The notes under the pieces: model-generated
What the model was told of the DNA's origin: nothing
Databases searched by the model: none
Seen by the model: the letters and a program-made list of their open reading frames with translations, nothing else
Shown: positions 9,080 through 22,273 of the stretch, piece by piece
How the letters are laid out: every line of letters starts with the position of its first letter
Numbering within the stretch: position 1 is the stretch's first letter
Position numbers and translations under genes: made by a program
DNA from: Umbilicaria muhlenbergii
Taxonomy: Eukaryota; Ascomycota; Lecanoromycetes; Umbilicariales; Umbilicariaceae
DNA length: 64,000 nucleotides
Direction: 5' to 3'
NCBI GenBank assembly: GCA_000611775.1
Contig: KK106982.1
Span: forward strand, 4,534,996 to 4,598,995

Positions 9080-11710
9080 ATGGCTGCACTCGGGGAGGAC
9101 CTCCTCGGCATCGTCAATAAGCTTCAAGATCTGGTTTTTAATACTATTGGCAATGATTCGCTAGATCTCCCCCAGATTGTACGCCCCGCTCGACCCCCTC
9201 TACGAGAGGGCACGGCAGTCCACCGAAAGCTGAAGAACACTGGCTAACTCATGAACAGGTTGTAGTGGGCTCACAATCATCCGGAAAGTCATCAGTATTA
9301 GAGAACATTGTTGGTAGAGATTTTCTGCCCCGTGGGAGCGGAATCGTGACGAGGAGACCCCTAATATTGCAACTCATCAACGTCCCCAGCGAGCGAGATG
9401 ACAAGCCGGACAGCGATGAAGTCCATGTACCGCATACAGCAGCGAGCGTTGCAGGGCAGGGAGAGTGGGCCGAGTTTCACCACATCCCGGGGCAGAAGTT
9501 CCGTGATTTCCAGGCGGTGAAAAGGGAGATTGAGAATGAGACGGCAAGGATTGCAGGGAACAACAAGGGCATCAACCGACAACCCATCAACCTCAAGATA
9601 TACTCGCCCCACGTCCTGAGCTTGACTTTGGTGGATCTTCCTGGTTTGACAAAGGTGCCTATCGGTGATCAACCCTCGGACATCGAGAGACAAACGAGGA
9701 ACCTGATCTCCGAGTATATCGCCAAGCCGAACAGTATCATCCTCGCCGTATCACCCGCAAATGTCGACATTGTCAACTCAGAAGCCCTGAAGCTTGCCAG
9801 GCATGTGGACCCCATGGGACGGCGAACGATAGGCGTCTTAACCAAGGTTGATCTGATGGACCATGGCACAAACGCGCTGGATATACTATCAGGCCGTGTA
9901 TATCCGCTCAAGCTGGGTTTTATTGGGGTCGTCAACCGATCACAACAAGATATCCAAGGGAACAAGTCGCTGGCAGAAGCCTTAAAATCCGAAGAGGACT
10001 TCTTCAAGCACCATCCGGCGTACCGGAACATGGCGACCAGGTGCGGAACACAATTCCTGGCAAAGAGTCTCAATACCACCCTGATGGCTCATATTCGAGA
10101 TCGGCTGCCGGACATCAAGGCCAGGCTAAATACGTTAATGGGCCAGACCCAGCAAGAATTAGCCAGCTACGGTAACATGCAATTTAGTGGCAAGGAACAT
10201 CGAGGATCACTGATACTGCAGCTTATGACGCGCTTTGCTTCATCCTTTATTTCCTCCATAGACGGAACGTCCTTTGAGATATCCACGAAGGAGCTGTGCG
10301 GTGGAGCAAGGATCTATTACATCTTCAACTCCGTTTTCGGCAACTCTCTCGAAACCATTGATCCTACAATTAATCTTTCTGTTCTCGACATCCGTACAGC
10401 TATTCGAAACTCCACCGGCCCTCGACCCAGTCTTTTCGTTCCTGAACTAGCGTTCGATCTCCTCGTCAAACCCCAGATTAAGATGCTGGAGGTCCCCAGC
10501 CAACGTTGTGTCGAATTGGTGTACGAAGAGCTCATCAAAATCTGCCATACCTGCGGCTCCACCGAGCTATCCCGCTTCCCTCGACTTCAAGCAAAGCTTA
10601 TCGAAGTCGTATCGGATCTGTTGCGAGAGAGATTAGGTCCTTGTTCGGATTACGTCGAATCACTCATATCTATTCAGCGCGCATATATCAACACAAATCA
10701 TCCCAATTTTATGGGCGCCGCAGCTGCAATGTCCTCGGTCATCCAAAGCAAACAAGACAAAGAGAAGAAAGCCGTAGCGGCCGAGGAGCGTCGAAAGCGG
10801 GAACGACGGCGAATGAAGGAGCTCGGCGGCATCAACGGCGCCGAGACCCCCGAGGACGAGGAGGACGCAATAGAGGAGAAGACAAGTCAAGCACTACCAA
10901 TCAGGGGACACATGAACAAAGCAGGCAGGAGCATGTCTCCAGCCATTGGTCGCGAAAACGGTCACAGCATCAACTCCGCGCTCAACCATGGACGCTCAAG
11001 CTCGCCACCACGATATCCCGGCGCCGCATCGGGCAGTGCACGTGACTCCTTCCTCACCTATTTCTTCGGCAAGGAAGGCGGCCTGCCTTCGTCTGGAGGC
11101 TCGGCCTCAAATCTAGGCGGTACCGCTGCGGCGGCAGCCATGCCTGCACGCCATGTCAGTCACAACGTCGAGCCGAGCTTCAGCCAGAGCATACGGCGCG
11201 GCGGCGACAGGGTCGTTGAGAGGGCATCACCGATGCAGCAACAGTTCAGCCAGGAGGACTACGACATGCCGCGGTCATCCATGAACCGAGATTACGACTA
11301 CGGGCAATTCGTACGTCCTCTTTCCCCCTTTCCCAACCCTCTGACTATACAATCACGTTTTATATATTAACGTTGCCGTGTGCCAGCCGCCCGACCCCTC
11401 CCACCAACAAGAATACGAACTCACCGAGCGCGAAGCCCTCGAAACAGAACTCATCCGCCGCCTCATCTCCTCGTACTTCAACATCGTGCGCGAAACCATC
11501 GCTGACCAGGTCCCGAAAGCGGTCATGCATCTGCTGGTCAACCACTCCAAGGACGTGGTGCAGAATCGGCTTGTCAGTGAATTGTACAAGGAAGATCTTT
11601 TCGGGGATTTGTTGTATGAGGACGATGGCATTAAGGCGGAGAGGGAGAAGTGTGAGAAATTGCTGGATACGTATAGGGAGGCGGCGAAGATTGTGGGGGA
11701 GGTTTTGTAG
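9080..11710 (+). CDS. dnm1: Dynamin-related GTPase Dnm1 (mitochondrial and peroxisomal fission)
   Basis: Large GTPase that assembles into rings to divide mitochondria and peroxisomes. Exons 9080-9178, 9259-11310 and 11387-11710 give 824 residues. The G1 P-loop GSQSSGKSS is at ~37-45, the switch Thr in GIVTRRP at ~64, G3 as DLPG at ~159, and G4 as TKVD at ~228-231. Middle-domain and stalk blocks such as YPLKLGFIGVVNRSQQDI are intact. A long insert rich in Ser and charge precedes SFLTYFFGK, typical of Dnm1 rather than Vps1. The last exon is the GTPase effector domain (LIRRLISSYFNIVRETIADQ). Without splicing of intron 2 the frame would run 20 more codons to a stop and lose the effector domain. 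Confidence 0.95.
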
Positions 11711-12163
11711 ATGGGGGAAAAGGGGGGTTCTAGAAGGGAGGGGGCGGGATTGTGGTAGAGAGGAGGGGAGGGGGAGTTGTAGTTTTAGTGGGCGCTCTCG
11801 AGGATTTGTTCGCCGCTTACTGTGATTAGGGCTTCGACCCCGCGTACGGGAGGTGGAATGGTAGTCCTCGTGTTTGTTAAATCTGTATCTCTACACAGCC
11901 GCCAGTGATAGATAGCTTACGTAGACTCAAGTTATCTCAAATCGAATTATCCCGAGTAAAAAATCCGTGTATGAACTTTCTGTTACTAAGGTAGGCTAAA
12001 GGGCCCGAAGAAGCCGTCGAGCATGCACATATGAAGTTCTTTTCTCTTCTCTTCGCTTTTGGCACGGCCGGTACTGTAGTGTAGAAAGCACCAGATGCAA
12101 AGGACCACACAAATGCTACCACCCCCCCTTTTCCACAATAAAACGCAGCCAGACGGGTCCGCC
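11711..12163. other. Convergent 3' region Dnm1 / Abp1
   Basis: 453 bases between two convergent genes. Only 3' untranslated sequence is expected; I see no further feature. Confidence 0.5.
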
Positions 12164-14901
12164 TTATTCATCCAACTGCACATAGTTCGCGGGGAACAAG
12201 CCGCCTCTACCTCCGTACTCGCCACTCCACCAATCCTCATCGGGGAATTCCTGTTGCAGAGACGTTAGCGACGAAGCTCCCGTATCCATACCCCGTTCTT
12301 TTCGACCGTTTTCGAAACTTACCAAACTCTCAATCTTCGCCCCCTCCGGAAAGCTCAACTCATTATCCTCCGCCGCTTCATAATCATAAAGCGCCGTCGC
12401 CGTCGGTCCGCTACCCGCCTTCTGCCCCGTCGTCCCCGCCGCAGCGCCACCAGCCGGCCCCGCAGGCGGAGCGGCCTCAGCAGCCGAAGAGCCGGGCCCG
12501 TGCGCAGCATGATGACCCTCTTCGACCAACTCGACGTAATTACTGGGGAAGAGCCCTGATTCGCCGCGCGAGTTCTGACCCATCCACCAATCCTCGTCGA
12601 CCATTTCGATATCCGTAATATACTCCCCCTCCTTCAACTCCAGCTCGTTATCCTCTGCTTTTTCGTAGTCGTATTGCACCACAGCGCGCTTGCCGCCCTC
12701 GTGCCCTGCTCCGGCGGCGTGGGGAGCCGACTCGGCTGCTTCGTGCCCGAAGGATGTGGCGGCGGTGGCGGCGGCGGCGGCGCGGGCGGGGTCGTAGCCG
12801 GAAGGCTCGTCGGTGAGGTCGTCTTCGTGCGGGACAGTTTGAGCGAGCGAGCGGACGGGCATGGCGGGCGGGGGGGAGAATTGCTCTTCGCGGGCGTCTT
12901 CGACTTCGGGCACTTGGCCGCGGGCGACGGGCATGGCGACGCGGATGGGGGAGCTTGACTCCATTGCTGGGGGGGTGGGAGGGCTGGGGCTTCGCGGTGG
13001 TTGAGGCGGGGGTGTGGGCATTCGCGGCGCTTCATGCTCGTCTTCGTAGTCGTCGTGGGGCGGCTGGGTAGGTCGCGTGGGGAGACCGGGGATGGGAATG
13101 CCGCGGCCGGCGTTGGGTTTGGTCGATGTGTCGAGAGGTGGTGGACTGGGTGCCGCGCGGCTAGACGATGGCGCGGCAGCGCCCATAGGAGGAGCGCCTT
13201 TGAAGCGGTCTCTGATGGCACCAACACCACCGGCGGGAGATGTCGGCGCTTCTTCCTGCAGCTCCTCACCTTGGCCGGTATGTTGCTGCCCTATACTGCT
13301 TGCCGACTTACCGGTCACGGTCGTCTGTACGGGAGCCCAACTCTTACCTCCATAGCCGCTCTTCCATTCTCCACCGCCAGAGGTTTGATTTGGTATTGGC
13401 GAAGCGGGGCCTCTGAGACCTGCAGAAGGCTGATTGTCACTTGCGCCGCTCAATCCCCTCTCACGCGCCTTTTTCTCGGCCCAGAGCTGCGCAGGGGTCT
13501 TTCCACCTTCATCTGCAAATGTCCTGCCTACGCCTATTGGCGCGACACCCGGTGCGGGTTTCGATTCGAGACCGAAACCACTCGGTGTAGGAGCTTTAGT
13601 ACCTGTAAACGTGGTCGCGTTCGACCCAAAGCGGTTGGATATCTTTGGTTTCGGGAGAGATGTGAGACGTTCCGAAGTAGAGAATGGTGCTGATCGATCT
13701 GCATGTGACCTCTGCTCTTCGCCGCGATCACTTCCCTGGGTCGAAGTACCAGTGACAGCCGGGGACATGCTGCTTGGCGGTGACGTGGCTCCTCCGGAAG
13801 GCTGTTGGGCTCGTGCTCGAATTGCCGCGATATCGACCTTGCCTACTGGTTCATAGGATCCTTTCACAACATTGGGTCTATCGTCCTTTGTGGAGCCACT
13901 GTCCTGAGCTTGCCGTCGAAGTGCCGCTATGTCTACCTTGCCCACTGGTTGATAGCCGCCTTTGATCACATCACTGGTGTCAAGGGCATCGTTGCCTCGG
14001 CTCCCGTTGAAACGTGACGGTTCTTGTTTCTGTGAGCTCAACTCGCGCATGTTCACCTTAGTCGGCTGATAAGCAGATTGGACTTTTTCGAGCTGTGTTC
14101 GGGTCACTGGTGGAGCATCTTGGCCCCACCCGTCTTCGTCGACGTTGGTATCCCGCGATTTATTCAATACTCCCCGAGAACTAGCCAATGGATTGAAGCC
14201 ACTAGTCCCTCCGCTACTGCGCGTCGGCGTAAAAGCAGGTTTCGAGAGGACAGGCGGTGGGGGCCCACCTGCAGCGGTAGGGGCAGAACCACCTGAGTAC
14301 TTGGAGCCGGATGCATCTGAGACCTTTTGAACGATGCCTTCCGGAGTGAGATCCCGATCGGAACGAGCGGTGACCTGGACGTGATATCCCTAATGGCCTG
14401 TTAGACACCTTGCACCCGAGCTTGCTGTGGTTGACCCAAACACTTACGTGGAGAGTTTTCGATACTGTAGCCAGATGGCTGGTAAAGTACCCCTTTGTCC
14501 GCTCCGGAACGCCTTCCCCACACCATCCAATGAGGACATACTTGGGTAACGAGGTGTTGGGATCTTTGACTTTGACGAAAGCGAATTGGACCCTGCCATC
14601 CGAGAACTCATCGATTAGATCAATCAACTCGCCCTCTGCACCAGCAGTATCAGCTCGGGCGCCTAAGCATTGCACTTTCAGGTGCAAACTAACCACCGGT
14701 ACTTTGGACCTTGAGAACACTCTCTTTGCCCCCCGCATCGTGCTGGAAGGCATTGACTAGTGGAGCGGAAACACTGTAGACAGCCCATTGGCCATACGTC
14801 GGCGACTGGGCAGCGTTCCCGGACGGCGGAGGAGAATTGACAATTGACTGGTAACTCTTCGATATGGACGGCCCGTTGGTGGAGAGGTTCAAGGTCGCCA
14901 T
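12164..14901 (-). CDS. abp1: Actin-binding protein Abp1 (ADF-H plus two SH3 domains)
   Basis: Links cortical actin patches to endocytosis and activates Arp2/3. Exons 14901-14694, 14635-14448, 14389-12323 and 12250-12164 give 849 residues. The N-terminal ADF-homology domain (~1-140) includes YGQWAVYSVSAP and KVKDPNTSLPKYVLIGWCGEG. A long Pro/Ser-rich middle follows, with repeated units such as GGYQPVGKVDIAALR and GSYEPVGKVDIAAIR, a PxxP-rich stretch, and then two SH3 domains near 700-756 and 793-849, each with ALYDYE or VQYDYE, DEDWW and GLFPSNYV/GLFPANYV. The first intron donor is placed at GTTAGT because it yields STGEGELIDLIDEF, as in relatives. Yeast Abp1 has one SH3; two are common in filamentous fungi. 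Confidence 0.94.
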
Positions 14902-15880
14902 GGCCTCACCATTGACTTTGCAAGGGCCCCTTTGGCTTCAGAGGGTTCGACCAAGTCTCCGTCCGCAGCGTCTGTATGACTGATGCTCGCGGTCACTTTG
15001 GAGCAGTCGGAACAGACGAGACTGGGTGCAAAGGGAGTCTGCCCGCGACGGTGATACAGGGCAGGGAGGCAGGATAGCAGCAGTACGGGACTGTGGGCAC
15101 GACGAAGGTCAGCGTGCGCAGCTGGGTGCTTGGCGCGTGGCGGAACAAGCCGAGCAGCCGCTGCAAGTCGGCGGGCCCTCGTACGGTGGCCGAGCGGACG
15201 GCAGTTGGCCACCCGTACCGTAGCGAGCTGAGTCAGCCCCTCTCCAGCAGCGGGCCACATGCTCGTCGCTACGTTCCTTCAGCGCTGCAAGCGTCTCCTC
15301 AGTCTGTGCGTTCGGCTCGCCTGGGTTTAGCGCCAGCAAAAAGTGAGGCGGGACAGCCTCACCCTCGTCAGCCCGCCAAACAGCCAAACCGCCAAACCGC
15401 AAAAAACGCAGGCTTGAATGATCCATGTTGCACATCATCTACCCATCTACCCATCTCCATCCCTCCTCGAACTCTTCCCTCTCTGTTGCAACCTCCTGCC
15501 TGCCCTTCTCGCCCACCTCCATACCCTTACCTTTGTATCATACAGCTCCAAACCCCCCACCTCTTACCCTCAGACGTGGCATCGTCCGCATAGCCCCATA
15601 TCCGTCGACCCGTTGCGCTTCTACCATCCTTCTCGCGACAAGTGGCTTCAGGAGTGGCCAAGTCGGCGCCGCTGAACTTTTGCGATTTGTCTATTACACC
15701 GAGCCCATTCATTCATTACTCTCGTGCTCGTGCTCGTTGTTGGCCTCTCACGGCACCCTCTCTTTCGTTACCTAATTTCCTTAGGTAATAGCTTGTTGCG
15801 CACCACGTCCTCATTGTCTTTCACTGTGTGGGCCTTGCCCCGGGGAGTCGGTCAAGCGGTGATGAGATAGTACGGAGGAC
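14902..15880. other. Divergent promoter region Abp1 / F-box protein
   Basis: 979 bases between divergent genes. It is pyrimidine-rich on the plus strand at 15430-15560, like a long 5' leader of the F-box gene. No conserved frame is seen. Confidence 0.45.
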
Positions 15881-18800
15881 ATGTATTCATCCCCGGGCAG
15901 TGATGCTACTTCTTCCGATCTGTATTCGAGTTCGGAGCCAGATGATGAAGCCGAGCCACCGTCGCGAAGTCAGACATCGTCCGTGGTAACGGACGTACGC
16001 CAGCTTGCTTCTGCAAACCCGGCCCCGGGACTGGAAGGACGAGCGACAACACCTGCAAGAGGACGTAGCAGAGCTAATAACGTTCCACTATCAAGCGGTG
16101 GCAGTACCAACCAGGAGACCACACCGGGCATGCTGTTTGCAATGACTGGCTCCAAGGACAATGCGGCTGACGGGCCTCATAAGCGGAAGCGAGACGATGG
16201 CCAAACCAGCAGCGACAATACTTCGTTCCGCCGCTCATCATACCATATGGGACGTCTTTCGCCACTTTCTGATGCGAATTCCAGAGGACACCACATTCAT
16301 CCCGGTTCCTCCCTGAGTGGACGCGATTCACTGCGGAATCATTCGCCTGATAACAAACGTACTAGGATCAGTGGGGACTACTCCGGGTCCATCACACAAG
16401 CCAGATCTAGTGCCGATGGCCCTGGGGATTCTTGCCTACCACATGGACCGTCCGGACTGCCCGCCGAGATATGGCAGCACATATTCCATTTCGTTCCTCC
16501 GGTTTCCTTGGGTCGTTTACTACGTGTTAACCGTGCTTTCAACAGGTATCTTGCCCCAAGGAAAGCTGATGAGAAGCCAAACATGGATCCGGTCCATGGT
16601 GTCGTTCACTCAGTGCATCCAGAAGTGATTTGGGCTGCGTCACGCAAGCGTTTCTGCCCTGGCCTGCCCAAGCCAATGCGTGAGGTACCGGAATTGGTGA
16701 TGTGGAGGATGCTCCGAGGAAATAACTGCCAAGTCTGCAAGGAGACCAAGGTCCCAGGTGTAAAGGACGGCCAAACCAATCAATGGGAAGCAGGACCCGG
16801 GGACGACCGCATTCGAGTGATTTGGCCCTTTGGTATCCGATGTTGTGGCAAATGTTTGCAGGAACAATCTGAAAAGGTAGTGGGTTCTCGGTCACCGTCG
16901 CGGCCTTATATTGACACGGTAATAGGAGGTGACTCTGGATCTCTTTTCTGCTTTTCCACGATATCTGAAACCCGCCCTGCCTTTTGCCTTGGTGACTTCC
17001 TCGAATCATTACATTCCTTCTACATTGGTACGGACCAACCCTCCTCCCAACACGTTGGTCTTGACGAAACTTTACTATAAGCGACATCTCCAAGAGCTGG
17101 AATCTCGACTGGAAGAAGTCAAGGAACTCGGCCCAGCTACTGCCGAGGAATGGATCAAAGGCCTCGACCGTGAGGGCAAGGATCGACTCAACGATAGCGC
17201 GCGTTGGGAACAGTGGGAGGCCAAGGGTGGGCTCAAGAAAGTCAATTCGCGACCTCAGCCCAGGAAATCCATCCATCCTGGGGGATCTGTTACTGAGCTG
17301 AATGATGGTAAGGCCAAGGGTGAAACGCATTCTGATCGTTCAACTCCGCAAAGTGGAGTCTACGGTCCGGGGCCGACAGGAGGCCATAACAGCCCCGTAC
17401 CTGGTACCTTCGTAGATTCCCCGCAGTCAACATATCTTGGGCCTTGTAAGTGAAATTTTGATTCATATGAGCAGTTTTGTCGTGAACATCCGGTTGCTGA
17501 TGTTCTGATGATGCAAAGCTTCCCTACAGCCTCGACGTCCAGTTGGGACGCCAACGCAGGATGGATTTTCTATTCGTCCTCCGGGCCCATTCCAGCAAGC
17601 ACGAGCTGAACGCAGCATCCATGACGTTAACGAGGCCAAAGCGGCTAGGCGAGCGGAGATTGAACGTCGCTGCATGAATCTTGATCCACCAATAAAACCC
17701 TCCGTGTTGCATCTTATGGAGTCTTTCCAGGCGGCCATACAGATTTCCACAGGTCTTACCGATCAAGCTTGGCAGGTCCTCAAACCCCGTCTTCTTGCCC
17801 AGCGTGATGAAGCAGAGCGGCGAGAGCACGAGAAATTCCAGCAAAGTCAAATATTGTCAGCCAAATTTGAAGAAAGGCGGCAGCAAGAAGCGCAATTGAA
17901 AGATACGAAGGAAAGGCTCGAGCGAGAGTGGGAAGAGATCCAGGCTCCCGTCCGAGATCGTCTGGCCCTATACGCTGATGAGTTCATTAACAGCAAGTGG
18001 CGGAGAGGTAAAAGTATCACCAAAGACACGAGTCCCAAGTTCGCCGCAGATGTCTTGATACATGTCCGCCAGAGGTTTTACGACTATGTAGCATCTGAAG
18101 ATGCTGCTGCCCACGCTGCTGGGGAACTCATCAGACCTGATCCTCCAAATGGCCCTCCCACTCGGAAACTAATTCTTGAGAACATGAAATGGCTTTTTGA
18201 CAGCAAGATAAAACCTCTGACAGAGCACTTCCAGAAAGAGCTTTTCTTGTGCAACGATTGTGAAGGTAACTTCAAATTCTATGGATTTGAAGGTGTCATT
18301 CAGCATTATGCTGCAAAGCACACCAACACTCTCAGCATGGGCAGTGTGGTAGTCTACTGGCGCGCAGAATGGCCGGAGCACCCTCCATTCCACCCTAATC
18401 CTACTGCTGCGAAGGCACAGCACTATTTGATTCCCACGCCGATGTCCACTTCAATGCAGGGGCAATATGGCCGGCCGCCTCAGATGCCACAACCTCCTTA
18501 TGGCAACGGCTATGGGCCTACTACTGATCCTGGTCCTCAATATGTACCCCAGCCTTATAGCTATGCTCAGTACTCTCCAGCGCCTTATCGCTCAGGATAT
18601 CCTGGACATGCTGGTGAAGGTCCTTACCAACCCCCACCAACTCACTATCCCTACAGTCAAGGAGGCCAGGAGTCCACAGCGTATCAACCTCCCGGTCTGT
18701 ACGGTTCAGGCTTCTCCGGCCCAGAAAGCAGGGGTTCCGGAACTGCCAACGGCCACACCCGATACACAGGGCCTCCCTATGGGCAACCACCTCAAGGTTA

Positions 18801-21228
18801 CGTCTCCTCGTCATATCCGAATCGTACCTATCCAGGGCTTCCGCAGAACCAGCAAATGGAATACATGGGAAACAATGTCATCTATCCAATTCATACCCAG
18901 GAGCCAGGCTCCGTGGCAATCCGTGCGCCAACGTTTGTCCCGAGGCCTTTACCACATCAAAGAGGTCCTGATGAATCCGTGCGTACCGGGCCTAGCCAGA
19001 TGCCGGATCTCTACCAGCTGCAAATGGATGAAATGGCGCAACACGCTCGCGATATTTGGTTTGGCACTTCAGGTATCAAAGACATCCCGAGCAGCGTCCG
19101 TATCTCAGTTGTCATACATCATGTTGTGGCAAGGTTCGAAGCAAAATACACAAACGCGCCTAGTCTTGCCATGTTCATTGATGGCCTTGAGCATAAGCCA
19201 CCCATGAAACCTATCAGAGGTCTGAACGGCTTGGCTTGCAAAACCTGCGTCACCACCGGCAATGTTTCTGGTGTAACGGTTCACTCTCATCCACAGCTCC
19301 TGGTCGGAGAGCGGAAGCTCTATACTTTGCCGCACCTGCTCAACCATTTTCGAACTGCACACGTGGAGAGAACCAGGACTATAATCATTCCTCAGTCTGG
19401 TATCGAGACCTTAGCCCTAGATTGGAAGCACGATATGATTGAACTTCCTCGAGACTCGATCATCGCGGACCTGATCCATGCACCAGGAATGGACGATAGT
19501 AAGCTACAGCTCATCGCATGGGCAATCCCCTCCGCCTTTCCACTTCCTTTACCTAGACTTGGTGCAGCAGGGAATACCGGGCCGGTCCCCGTGTATAGGG
19601 AAGATCCTTTGCAGGAGAATAATTCACCCATACCCAGTCATGAACCCTTCCTGAAAGATTCGACAGCATCGCCCCATAGGCCTAATATCAAAACCGAGGA
19701 TTGGGCGCAGGATAGACCGTACGACACATCAAGACCAGCATCTCGGCCGATTATCCGTTCTTCCGAAACCCCAGGCGATGATGAGTACGATCCTCATCGG
19801 CCCGCGTACCTGGGCAAAATAGTAAGACCTCCGCTGGGTTCCAGTCGACCACACAGCATCAGAAGGCAGTCGCGGTCACCCGACCGATCTCGCTCTAGGC
19901 TGCGCATTCGTCATGATGATTACCCAATCCGATCTGCGCTCTCTACCGAGATTGCGCAAGAAGTTCATAGCCCCGCCGCTTTAACACCCACCTACCCCAA
20001 GGATCACTTGAGTAGATTTCGACAGCGTTCCGAGTCGCGACGAAGATCAGATACGCCTCGAGGCCGGACGAGAGCTCTTGACAGCCCCTATGGTAGCCAG
20101 CGCTTTGATCATTTCGACCATCCAGCACATGCAGATTCAAGTGTCCCGAATACAACTCCTCCTCCAGCAGAGAATATCTACCGCCATGTCTCAGAGGATG
20201 GAGAAGTTGGCGAAGACCCACCATCACCAGAACACAAAACTCGCGATGCATCACCGATAGAAGCTATCAGCGCCGCGGATCGATTCCTTAATGATATTGA
20301 GCCGGGTCTAGACGCGGATGATTTTGGTCGAATTTCGAAGCACGCTTCCGACCCGGACGATCGACCTGGAACGGCATGGACCGAGGAACGTGGCGATATG
20401 CGTCGAGTGAGCCACGTTATGGAGCCGGCGGATGATCGAGCCTGGGGAAGCGAGGTCGGGTCTAGGCATACAGAAGGAAACGATTTGCATGTGTCCTCTA
20501 TACGTACTGGTCCTTCAGTTTCACGTATGCAGAGCCCACAGGCAAAGTCTTCGGCTTATCATCATGATGACCACGGTCGTTCTTTATCCAAAACCCAGAT
20601 ACCCGTCGATTACGTTCCCTCCCACGAGAGATCACCTGGGCCTTATCCAGCTCGGGAGCCTCGACCACCGGTCATTTTCGAAGATCGATACGGCGACCCT
20701 CATCAAAGTCACCTAAGCCCTGAAAATAGATATGAGCGATTTGTAGCGCCGCAGGTCTCCAGTTATCGCCCCCGCTCAAGATCTCCCCCACAGATCCCTC
20801 TGGAGGCAGCATACTACCGTACGAGAAGTCCAGTAGTTATACCCCGACACGAGTCGGTGTATCGCGTCCGCTCCCCATCGCTGCATCATGATCTTCGCGC
20901 GCAGAGGGTGCCGAGTTATGAGTACTCGCTGGTGCGCGATCGGTACGGGTACATCAAAGACCGGGACTACCCGGAGGAACAGAGCAGACGGCGTATCGAA
21001 TATGTGCCGGTTCAGATGGAGGAAAGGAGTGCATTGGAGCCCAGCCGCTACGTCGTAGCTCATCCATTGGAGCACAGAGATCCTCCGGGATTTGTAAGGT
21101 TCGAACGCGGCTACGGCGGGCAACCAATATACGAACGAAACGGTCAACTGTATCAAGCAGACCCAAGAGCATATGAACCACGGCATTCGCGGGCCCCTCG
21201 AACTCAGGACCCGCGCTATGAGTACTGA
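15881..21228 (+). CDS. Large F-box protein with zinc-finger-like segments and an RS-like tail
   Basis: Three exons, 15881-16876, 16926-17445 and 17519-21228, give 1741 residues. Frame is kept across both introns. A F-box is visible at ~190-230 (GLPAEIWQHIFHFVPP then LLRVNRAFNRYL). It is followed by a C2C2-type cluster, CQVC near 284 and CCGKC near 323. Coiled, charged helices lie around 500-620. A C2H2-like unit (CNDC..HYAAKH) lies near 748-776, then a Pro/Tyr/Gln-rich stretch. A second C2H2-like unit has a long spacer (CKTC near 1080, HLLNHFRTAH near 1115). The C-terminal part has RS-like runs (RQSRSPDRSRSRLR near 1290; YRPRSRSPP near 1590). This suggests an SCF substrate adaptor or an RNA-linked nuclear protein, but I do not know its target. 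I treat it as one gene because neither internal junction shows a stop or promoter-like gap. Confidence 0.82.
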
Positions 21229-22273
21229 GACACATCACTACATAGGACGCATCCGCACAAGAGAACACAGCGCACAAGGTATAATGCGGGCGCAATATCT
21301 GCGAGAAGCTGGCGGGCCCAGCGAAAAGTTGTCCAACCGGTGTCGAAAATGACCGGAGTCGTCCTCGACAATCCTCTTCAAGATTAACAGTGGCACTGGC
21401 CATCATAGTTGACTATGATTTCGCTTGCAACCAATAAGGCGTTAGACGCTCCTTGGGAGGATACATCTCTCATGTCATGGCTTGCAGTGGAGCACCAGTA
21501 CTTTTTTTAAAATTGCCTGTTCCTTTCGAGATCTCTGGTGTTGTCAAGAAGTAAGCAACACACACTTCGAACCTCCACTCAAATGTCGAGAGCTTTTCCA
21601 TTGCTGTGGTCTGTTACACTTCTCAAAAGTGTAAGCTGTACACGTATGATCTTGCAGATATGCGCTCTCTGTTGAAGGGATACTACTGTTACTTTGGTTT
21701 CCCATTGTTGGAAACTGCTTGTCACTATTATTCTCATTGGGTACTGTGGCGACTACTTTTTTCTTGCGTAGAACGTGGAAGGATAATACGGTACTTCTAC
21801 GATTGGATCAGGAGAGCTAGAATGACTCGTTACAATACATACCCTCAGTGGCGCATGTCGCTGTTCAAGAGGCCAGCGCTCGTTCGGTGATAACGCGTGA
21901 GCGTTGCCACGTATTGTAGTCCACGATGTAGTAGTAATTCACCGCAGCTGCCTCCGTAAGACGTGCTTGTTTGACACTTGAAATACAGGCTCGACCCTGA
22001 GATTGTTATTTGCGCGATTGCGTGGCAGCGGCCAGCACGACTGACTCATCATCGTTATCGATTGTGTAACGTTCTGCCTCATACGATATAACCCTGGCTC
22101 CCTGCCTACCCTAACACATAACAACAAGCAACGCTACCCATGAGATTTGCCAGCAAGTGATTCCGGCGGCCGTGCGATGTAATAAGCCTGCATCATACTG
22201 CTGTGCAACCACGAACCTCAAATGCTAAAGTTTGATTGGCACGCAAGGAACGCATGAGATACATCAAGGCGTC
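21229..22273. other. Intergenic region F-box protein - AMP deaminase
   Basis: 1045 bases between tandem genes. A 94-codon open frame at 21606-21890 is rich in Tyr, Trp and Cys and I do not recognise it. Otherwise nothing is seen. Confidence 0.4.

Noticed and set aside
13001-13693. 230-codon plus-strand frame opposite Abp1
   Set aside because: It is antisense to a gene with clear domains and has the skewed composition expected of a shadow frame.
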